NCBI GenBank assembly: GCA_903905325.1 | Contig: CAIVGA010000019.1 | Location: 1 to 11,800, forward strand | Reading direction: 5' to 3' | Source of the DNA: an uncultured bacterium | GTDB taxonomy: Bacteria; Patescibacteriota; Minisyncoccia; Phycocordibacterales; PALSA-1337 | Length of the DNA: 11,800 nucleotides | In this document: one piece after another, positions 7,003-11,800 of the stretch | Layout of the letters: each line of letters opens with the position of its first letter | How positions within the stretch are numbered: the first letter of the stretch is position 1 | Position numbers and translations under genes: made by a program | Notes under the pieces: generated by a model | What the model was told of the DNA's origin: nothing | What the model saw: the letters and a program-made list of their open reading frames with translations, nothing else | The model's database searches: none

Positions 7003-7135
7003 GGGACCGTCATTGGGATTCAGGAAAACCTTACCTAACGTCGCGGGGGATGCTGTGAGCGACGCGCAAGATTTATTTGAGGATGCTCTAGGAGAAGCAA
7101 AACCTGGCGACTGTCCGCTTATAGAGTATCACTAA
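6972..7135 (+). pseudogene. Small ORF of about 54 aa split by a frameshift at a G5 run
   Basis: The frame from ATG 6972 reads MAYRLEVSTPWDRHWDSGKP, then YLTSRG, and soon meets TGA at 7056-7058. A second frame continues smoothly from the same point, DAVSDAQDLFEDALGEAKPG then DCPLIEYH, to TAA at 7133-7135. Joining the two at the run of five G (7045-7049) needs one extra base or a -1 slip and gives a coherent, mixed-charge protein of about 54 residues. The second frame alone also has an ATG at 7001 and would encode 44 aa, so a separate small gene is possible. I recognise no family. It could be a mutated gene, a base missed in the G run, or programmed frameshifting. It starts 25 nt after grpE with an AT-rich leader like its neighbours. 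Confidence 0.45.
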
Positions 7136-7172
7136 GTATATCTATTGTCAATATCACAAAAATATGCTACTT

Positions 7173-7181
7173 TGATATAAT
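7173..7181 (+). promoter_or_regulatory. Extended -10 promoter of the 7198 gene
   Basis: TGATATAAT is a perfect TGnTATAAT extended -10. No -35 at 16-18 nt is convincing; a TTGTCA at 7145-7150 is 25 nt away. The predicted start is near 7188, giving a leader of about 10 nt. Confidence 0.55.
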
Positions 7182-7197
7182 ATTACTCCAAAAGAAT

Positions 7198-7533
7198 ATG
7201 CTTATTCCTAGCCAATACAACCAAAAGGGTATATTCGAAAGAGTCCTACGTTCAAAGGATGGTCAGTTGATGCGTGTCAGCTTCGAAGTCTACGAGGTGA
7301 ACGGGGAAATCAAAGGGCGCGTCATAAAAGCGGAACCTATTGTATCTATCGCTCGTGGTACCAACGAGAAATCATCTGCAATTCATGGCCAAAATTATGC
7401 CAACATTTTTATACTTTCTGGCTCATCAAAAATTTCATCTCCATACACGTGGACAATTGAGAAGAAGATAACTTCACCATTTTCAGAATTTGAGTTTTTA
7501 ACTTCTATTAAAATTAGAGCACCGTCTTTGTAA
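7198..7533 (+). CDS. Conserved-looking hypothetical protein in the chaperone cluster
   Basis: The product is 111 aa and I do not recognise a family. It has no signal peptide, membrane segment or cysteines. The first half alternates charged and hydrophobic residues in a beta-strand-like pattern (GQLMRVSFEVYEVNGEIKGR, then VIKAEPIVSIARG). The second half is Ser/Thr-rich and ends SIKIRAPSL. The gene has its own extended -10 promoter and is 42 nt before dnaK, so dnaK may be transcribed from it as well. Its stop codon lies inside the left arm of an inverted repeat. The start lacks an SD (AAAAGAAT before the ATG). The placement between grpE and dnaK suggests, without proving, a link to protein quality control. 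Reality as a gene is likely; its function is unknown. Confidence 0.65.
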   Translation: MLIPSQYNQKGIFERVLRSKDGQLMRVSFEVYEVNGEIKGRVIKAEPIVSIARGTNEKSSAIHGQNYANIFILSGSSKISSPYTWTIEKKITSPFSEFEFLTSIKIRAPSL

Positions 7534-7558
7534 TTTAGCCTCGTTCGTAAATTACAAA
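7527..7558. repeat. 11-bp perfect inverted repeat upstream of dnaK
   Basis: TTTGTAATTTA (7527-7537) and TAAATTACAAA (7548-7558) are perfect complements around a 10-nt spacer (GCCTCGTTCG). It covers the stop codon of the upstream gene and ends 17 nt before the dnaK ATG. There is no following U-tract on the + strand, so a terminator is unlikely. It does not match the CIRCE operator. It could be a repressor operator or a heat-labile RNA hairpin. Confidence 0.65.
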
Positions 7559-7575
7559 TTAATCTCTAATTAACC

Positions 7576-9534
7576 ATGTCAAAAATTATAGGTATCGACC
7601 TCGGTACAACTTTCTCGGCAGTTGCTGTCATGGAAGCTGGTGTGCCAAAGGTCCTAGAAAATAGCGAAGGTCAGAGAACAACTCCATCTATTGTTGCTCA
7701 ATCCAAGACCGGTGAGCGACTAGTAGGTCTCTTGGCAAAGCGTCAGGCCGTGACAAACCCAAAGAACACAATCTTCCAGATCAAACGCTTCATGGGTCAC
7801 AACTTTGATGAACCAAGTGTACAAAAAGATATAAAGAACGTCTCATTCGAGGTTAGAAAAGGTTCGAATGGTGGCATTGAGGTCAAAATGGCAGACAAAT
7901 GGATGCGTCCAGAAGAAGTCTCAGCCATGATTCTTACAAAGCTCAAGAACGATGCAGAAGCTCGTCTTGGTGAAAAGATAACAGAGGCTGTCATTACAGT
8001 TCCTGCTTATTTCAACGACTCACAACGTCAAGCCACTCGTGATGCTGGTAAGATCGCAGGTCTCGATGTAAAGCGCATTATCAACGAGCCAACTGCAGCT
8101 GCTCTTGCTTACGGCTTCAACAAACAGAAGAATGAGAAAATCGCTGTATTCGACTTCGGTGGTGGAACTTTCGATATTTCAGTTCTAGAAGTAAGCACTG
8201 GTGACGGTGGCGAAAACTCGATCGAAGTTCGTTCGACAGATGGTGACTCACACCTCGGAGGTCGTGATATAGACGCCAAGATTGTAAATTGGTTGGCTGA
8301 TACATTTATGAAGGAAAATGCTATCGATCTCAAGAAAGATCCATTGGCATTACAACGTCTGGATGAAGCTGCAGAAAAAGCCAAGATTGAACTTTCTACA
8401 GCTATGCAAACAGAAGTCAATATTCCATTTATCACCTCTGGTGCTGATGGACCAAAACATCTATTGGTTACAATGACTCGTGCCAAACTCGAGGAAATTT
8501 GTGCTGAGTTTATTGACAGAGCAATTATGATATCAAAGCGTGCTATTGATGCCTCGCCATTCAAAGTTGGTGAGATTAATGAAGTTGTGCTAGTCGGTGG
8601 ACAAACTCGTATGCCAGCTATGCAAGAAGCTGTGAAAAAGTTATTCGGAAGAGATCCTCACATGGGTGTGAATCCCGACGAGGTGGTTGCGGTGGGCGCG
8701 GCTATTCAAGGAGGTATCCTTGGTGGCGAAGTGAAAGATGTTCTATTGTTGGACGTTATTCCTTTGGCACTTGGTATCGAAACTCTCGGTGGTGTTGCTA
8801 CAAAACTTATTGAGAAAAATACAACCGTTCCTACCCAAAGAACTCAGGTATTTTCTACAGCAGCTGACAATCAGACTTCAGTCGAAATTCACATTACTCA
8901 AGGTGAGCGTGCTATGGCCGCTGACAATAAGTCACTTGGCCGATTTATTTTAGACGGAATTCCACCAGCACCTCGTGGTATGCCACAAGTCGAAGTTTCA
9001 TTCGATGTTGATGCAAATGGAATTTTGAGCGTCACAGCAAAAGATAAAGCTTCTGGAAAAGCCAACTCTATCAAGATCACCGCTTCATCTGGTTTGAGTA
9101 AAGAAGAAGTTGAGAAAATGAAGAAAGATGCAGCTACTCATGAAGCTGACGATAAGACCAAGAGAGACGGAATTGAAGCAAAAAATATTGCAGAACAGCT
9201 TATTTACACCTCAGAAAAAGCCCTCAAAGACGCTGGTGAAAAAGTTCCTGCAGATTTGCGCAAAACTATCGAAGATAAGGTGTCAGATCTCAAGCGTGCT
9301 AAAGATGCTACACCAGTAGACTTTGCCGCTGTAAAGAGCGCTACAGAGGCTCTGAGCACGGAAATACAGAAGATTGGACAGTATATGAGTCAGCAAAGTG
9401 CCCCTGGTGGACAGGCTGGTCAGCAAGGTGCTCCGGGTGCTGGTGCGCAAGGTGATGCTAGTAGCCAAGGGTCTGATGGAAAAGGTGGCGCAGGTGATAA
9501 CGTAAAGGATGCAGAATTCAAGGAGAAGAAGTAG
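7576..9534 (+). CDS. dnaK: Chaperone DnaK (Hsp70)
   Basis: DnaK binds exposed hydrophobic peptide segments in an ATP-driven cycle, stimulated by DnaJ and reset by GrpE. The 652-aa product has normal length. The N-terminal ATPase has IGIDLGTTFSAVAV (5-18), Lys70 in FQIKRFMG, AYFNDSQRQATRDAG, NEPTAAALAYG and DFGGGTFD (193-200). The interdomain linker VLLLDV falls at 389-394, the same numbering as in E. coli. The substrate domain and helical lid follow, then a Gly/Gln-rich tail and a terminal KDAEFKEKK resembling the usual DAEFEEV end. No key residue is missing. The start is preceded by TTAACC without SD. The 11-bp inverted repeat just upstream may regulate it. The identification is secure. Confidence 0.98.
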   Translation: MSKIIGIDLGTTFSAVAVMEAGVPKVLENSEGQRTTPSIVAQSKTGERLVGLLAKRQAVTNPKNTIFQIKRFMGHNFDEPSVQKDIKNVSFEVRKGSNGGIEVKMADKWMRPEEVSAMILTKLKNDAEARLGEKITEAVITVPAYFNDSQRQATRDAGKIAGLDVKRIINEPTAAALAYGFNKQKNEKIAVFDFGGGTFDISVLEVSTGDGGENSIEVRSTDGDSHLGGRDIDAKIVNWLADTFMKENAIDLKKDPLALQRLDEAAEKAKIELSTAMQTEVNIPFITSGADGPKHLLVTMTRAKLEEICAEFIDRAIMISKRAIDASPFKVGEINEVVLVGGQTRMPAMQEAVKKLFGRDPHMGVNPDEVVAVGAAIQGGILGGEVKDVLLLDVIPLALGIETLGGVATKLIEKNTTVPTQRTQVFSTAADNQTSVEIHITQGERAMAADNKSLGRFILDGIPPAPRGMPQVEVSFDVDANGILSVTAKDKASGKANSIKITASSGLSKEEVEKMKKDAATHEADDKTKRDGIEAKNIAEQLIYTSEKALKDAGEKVPADLRKTIEDKVSDLKRAKDATPVDFAAVKSATEALSTEIQKIGQYMSQQSAPGGQAGQQGAPGAGAQGDASSQGSDGKGGAGDNVKDAEFKEKK

Positions 9535-9601
9535 TTCTTAAGAAATAAAAATGCCACCCACGTATTTCAATGGACGACATTTGAAGATAGTATAGTAACA
9601 A

Positions 9602-9922
9602 TTACACCCGAGTTGGACATAATTTGACAAGCTCTCGAGTCATTACTTTACCGACGTATTCTGGAGTGGTAACGATTACGTCTGTCGCAACCGTTAGAGC
9701 TTTCCGACTAATGAGGATAACGATATTGACACCAGTGATTCTATTAGAGAGGTCAAACGCCTCCTTGATACTGCTCGTAATAACAAAGAATACATTCTTA
9801 TCGATGTGGGCGGTTTCTCTCCCCAAAATCCACTCTGCCACAGCGTCATGAACGTCTTGCTCAACAATTCTGCGCACACAGACTCTGTCCAAAGTCCGAA
9901 AACTAATCACAATTGTGTTCAT
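9602..9922 (-). CDS. Unknown 106-aa protein on the minus strand between dnaK and dnaJ
   Basis: The product begins MNTIVISFRTLDRVCVRRIV and continues with hydrophobic strands and helices (NVFFVITSSIKEAFDLSNRI, VNIVILISRKALTVATDVIV), a pattern of a small alpha/beta soluble protein; no family is recognised. The ATG at 9922 is chosen because AAGGGG lies 8 nt before it, the only well-placed SD-like site in the window. An upstream in-frame TTG at 9961 would add 13 residues. It is convergent with dnaK and divergent from dnaJ, and it is the sole minus-strand gene. Amino-acid texture and composition argue for a true gene; the different strand and SD use could mean separate origin. It ends with TAA 67 nt from the dnaK stop. 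Confidence 0.6.
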   Translation of the reverse strand: MNTIVISFRTLDRVCVRRIVEQDVHDAVAEWILGRETAHIDKNVFFVITSSIKEAFDLSNRITGVNIVILISRKALTVATDVIVTTPEYVGKVMTRELVKLCPTRV

Positions 9923-9972
9923 TACCAAAGCCCCTTTCCAAGGCTTGAGATGAGGTTTCAAGGTTCAAAAAC

Positions 9973-10001
9973 TTGCCTAACTACTAAACTTAAACTACAA
10001 T
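9973..10001 (+). promoter_or_regulatory. Promoter of dnaJ
   Basis: TTGCCT (9973-9978), a 17-nt spacer and TACAAT (9996-10001) fit a sigma-70-type promoter. The predicted start is near 10008, with a 17-nt leader. A separate promoter is needed because the gene upstream is on the opposite strand. Confidence 0.5.
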
Positions 10002-10020
10002 AGCTCCACAAATAAGTCAA
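9992..10020 (-). promoter_or_regulatory. Possible promoter of the minus-strand gene, overlapping the dnaJ promoter
   Basis: Read on the minus strand, TTGACT (10020-10015), a 17-nt spacer and TAGTTT (9997-9992) could form a promoter. The -35 is good and the -10 is poor. Its -10 overlaps the dnaJ -10, so the two would compete for polymerase. Confidence 0.3.
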
Positions 10021-10024
10021 CATC

Positions 10025-11179
10025 ATGAAAGATTACTACAAAACCCTAGGTATTGAGAAAAACGCTTCAAAAGACGACATCAAAAAGGCGTTTAGAAAAC
10101 TCGCGCACGAACATCATCCAGACAAAACAAAAGGTGATCCAACTTCTGCTACCAAATTCAAAGAAGCTAGCGAGGCTTATTCTGTGCTGTCTGATGATAA
10201 TAAGCGTGCTCAATATGATAGGTTTGGCTCTGCTGGACCTGGTATGGGTAGTTCTGGTGGTGCCTATGGGGCAGGTGGTTTTGGCGGACAAGGAGGCTTT
10301 GGTGGATTCAATGCACAAGACTTTAGCGGGTTTGATTTCTCACAATTCACTCAAGGTGCAGGAAGTCAAGGTGGAGTAGAATTCGACCTTGGAGATATAT
10401 TTGGTGACTTCTTCGGTGGCGGGCGTGGTCGTGGTAGTAGAGGCCAGGCTCGCCAAGAAAGAGGTCGCGATGTTTCTGTGGACATACAAATCACTTTGGA
10501 AGAAGCGGTTTTCGGAGTTGAAAGAGAGATCCACGTGACGAAATCTTCACTTTGTAATATATGTGAAGGCACCGGTGCAAAACCTGGAACCAGTATGAAA
10601 ACCTGTGAGACTTGCGCAGGTCAAGGAAAAGTAAACGAGACTCGCAGGTCATTCATGGGTGTGTTTACCACCACTCGTATTTGCGATGAATGTCATGGTA
10701 AAGGTCAAATTCCTAGCGAAAAATGTCCAACTTGTCGTGGTGAAGGAGTATTAGATCGTCAACAAGAAATTATTGCCAAAATTCCAGCCGGAATTGATGA
10801 TAATCAGATGGTTCGCTTGAATAAAATGGGCGAAGCTATCGCCGGAGGTATTTCTGGTGATATGTATATCAAAGTTCATGTCAAACCTCATGCATTCATA
10901 CGTCGTGAAGGGTTTAATCTTACGACAGATCTGCGAGTTAAGCTGACCACGGCTATTATTGGTGGTGAGATGAATATAAAAACTCTTGATGGTGATTTGG
11001 TACTCAAAATTCCAGAGGGTTCCAACAATGGCGATGTTTTGCGAATAAAAAATAAAGGTGTGCCAAATGATCATGGTCGTCGTGGTGATTTGCTCGTGAA
11101 ATTAGTCATTGAAATGCCACGTAAACTTTCTCGTACGGCTCGTGAAGCTATAGAAAAATTGAAAGGGGAGGGGGTGTAG
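10025..11179 (+). CDS. dnaJ: Chaperone DnaJ (Hsp40)
   Basis: DnaJ delivers unfolded proteins to DnaK and stimulates its ATPase. The 384-aa product is a complete class A J-protein. The J domain (1-65) has the HPD motif at 31-33. A Gly/Phe-rich region follows (about 75-150). The zinc centre has all four CxxCxGxG repeats: CNICEGTG (177-184), CETCAGQG (194-201), CDECHGKG (220-227) and CPTCRGEG (234-241). The C-terminal substrate-binding region includes DLRVKLTTAIIGGEM and KIPEGSNNGDVLRIKNKGVP. The leader (AAGTCAACATC) lacks an SD. It is separated from dnaK by a minus-strand gene and has its own promoter, so it is not simply co-transcribed with dnaK. The identification is secure. Confidence 0.97.
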   Translation: MKDYYKTLGIEKNASKDDIKKAFRKLAHEHHPDKTKGDPTSATKFKEASEAYSVLSDDNKRAQYDRFGSAGPGMGSSGGAYGAGGFGGQGGFGGFNAQDFSGFDFSQFTQGAGSQGGVEFDLGDIFGDFFGGGRGRGSRGQARQERGRDVSVDIQITLEEAVFGVEREIHVTKSSLCNICEGTGAKPGTSMKTCETCAGQGKVNETRRSFMGVFTTTRICDECHGKGQIPSEKCPTCRGEGVLDRQQEIIAKIPAGIDDNQMVRLNKMGEAIAGGISGDMYIKVHVKPHAFIRREGFNLTTDLRVKLTTAIIGGEMNIKTLDGDLVLKIPEGSNNGDVLRIKNKGVPNDHGRRGDLLVKLVIEMPRKLSRTAREAIEKLKGEGV

Positions 11180-11196
11180 ATACGGCATCATATTTC

Positions 11197-11205
11197 TGCT
11201 ATTAT
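11197..11205 (+). promoter_or_regulatory. Extended -10 promoter of trpS
   Basis: TGCTATTAT is an extended -10 with one mismatch in the hexamer, ending 6 nt before the ATG at 11212. No -35 is evident at 17 nt. Transcription is predicted to begin at or within a base or two of the ATG, giving a leaderless message, as for the gene at 697. Confidence 0.55.
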
Positions 11206-11211
11206 TAGTCT

Positions 11212-11800
11212 ATGTTTGGAATATCAAAAACTAAATCATTGTCGGGGAAGAAGATTCTCTTATCAGGTGTCAAACCAACTGGCCAAGCTCATATTGGAAA
11301 CTATTTTGGTGCCATGAAGCAGTTTCTGGATTTACAAAATTCTGCTGAATATGAATGTTATTTTATGATTGCTGATTATCATGCATTAAATCTGATTCAG
11401 GATGCCACAAAAATGCGACAGCTTACAGAGGAATTGGTACTAGATTTCCTCGCTATTGGTCTTGACCCAAAGAAGTCTGTAATTTTTAAGCAATCAGATA
11501 TTTCAGCACATACCGAACTGGCGTGGATTTTTGACACAATAGTCACAATGCCATATCTCATGCGCGCTCACGCCTATAAGGACGCCGAAGCCAAGAACAA
11601 AGAGCTAAATGTGGGTACTTTCAATTATCCAGTTCTTATGGCTGCGGATATTTTACTTTACAACACAGACGTCGTACCAGTTGGTGCAGATCAAAAACAA
11701 CACGTAGAATATGCGCGCGATATTGCCGAGAAATTCAACCTTACATTTTGTGGAGTTACCAAGAACGATGTAAAATCAGATAAATCAGTTTTTAAACTTC
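11212..11800 (+). CDS. trpS: Tryptophanyl-tRNA synthetase, N-terminal part (cut by the window end)
   Basis: This class I synthetase joins tryptophan to its tRNA. The frame is open from ATG 11212 to the end of the window, 196 codons of an expected 330 or so. After a short basic leader come LLSGVKPTGQAHIGNYFGAM, containing the HIGN (HIGH-type) signature, then YFMIADYHAL, KQSDISAHTELAW, and FNYPVLMAADILLYNTDVVP followed by VGADQKQHVEYARDIA, which bind tryptophan and ATP. The KMSKS loop would lie beyond the window. The gene follows dnaJ by 32 nt but appears to have its own promoter and no leader. The identification is secure; the 3' end is unseen. Confidence 0.95.
   Translation, partial: MFGISKTKSLSGKKILLSGVKPTGQAHIGNYFGAMKQFLDLQNSAEYECYFMIADYHALNLIQDATKMRQLTEELVLDFLAIGLDPKKSVIFKQSDISAHTELAWIFDTIVTMPYLMRAHAYKDAEAKNKELNVGTFNYPVLMAADILLYNTDVVPVGADQKQHVEYARDIAEKFNLTFCGVTKNDVKSDKSVFKL

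Noticed and set aside
6972..7130. Structured non-coding RNA (6S, tmRNA or riboswitch) between grpE and the next gene.
   Set aside because: No known RNA signature was found, and the stretch is better explained by a small frame-shifted coding sequence with a hairpin at its start.
8109..8564. Long minus-strand frames inside dnaK, such as one of 151 codons, and similar ones in rpsK, rpoA and dnaJ.
   Set aside because: They are antisense shadows of strongly conserved genes, with Ser/Arg-rich products lacking family features.
9566..9585. Short imperfect stem TTCAATG/CATTTGAA between the convergent dnaK and minus-strand gene, as a bidirectional terminator.
   Set aside because: The stem has a bulge, little GC and no U-tract on either side; too weak to call.

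Overview
The window looks like a chromosomal segment of a Patescibacteria (CPR) member, probably a Parcubacteria-type lineage. This rests on the pairing of an FtsA/PilM-like protein with a single-span 'baseplate J-like' membrane protein, shortened ribosomal proteins (L13 is only 114 aa), a moderately AT-rich sequence, and almost no Shine-Dalgarno (SD) sites. The lineage call is an inference from gene content and style, not a phylogeny. Every gene is on the + strand except one small gene between dnaK and dnaJ.

Region 1 (1-2040) is envelope-related. It holds the 3' part of a degenerate actin-fold FtsA/PilM-like gene and a complete gene for an N-terminally anchored, Ser/Thr-rich protein with a baseplate-J-like region. 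The second gene has its own extended -10 promoter six bases before its ATG.

Region 2 (about 2092-6281) is a translation/transcription operon in classical order: infA, rpmJ (not reported by simple ORF-length cut-offs), rpsM, rpsK, rpsD, rpoA, rplQ, rplM, rpsI. It has a strong promoter before infA and a terminator-like hairpin after rpsI. Genes never overlap. They are separated by 13-52 nt AT-rich spacers without usable SD sites, and several starts read ACC-ATG.

Region 3 (6291-11179) is a chaperone cluster: grpE, a small ORF that appears frame-shifted at a G5 run, an unknown 111-aa gene, dnaK, an unknown minus-strand gene, and dnaJ. GrpE, DnaK and DnaJ form one ATP-driven folding machine (J-protein co-chaperone, Hsp70, nucleotide exchange factor). 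No CIRCE element (HrcA operator) is visible. An 11-bp perfect inverted repeat lies just upstream of dnaK.

Region 4 (11197-11800) is the 5' part of trpS (tryptophanyl-tRNA synthetase), again with an extended -10 six bases before the ATG, suggesting a leaderless mRNA.

Most of the window is core housekeeping sequence. The least explained parts are the small frame-shifted ORF and its start-site hairpin (6972-7135), the inverted repeat before dnaK (7527-7558), the minus-strand gene (9602-9922), and the initiation architecture of the whole segment. I saw no CRISPR array, insertion sequence, tRNA or rRNA gene.
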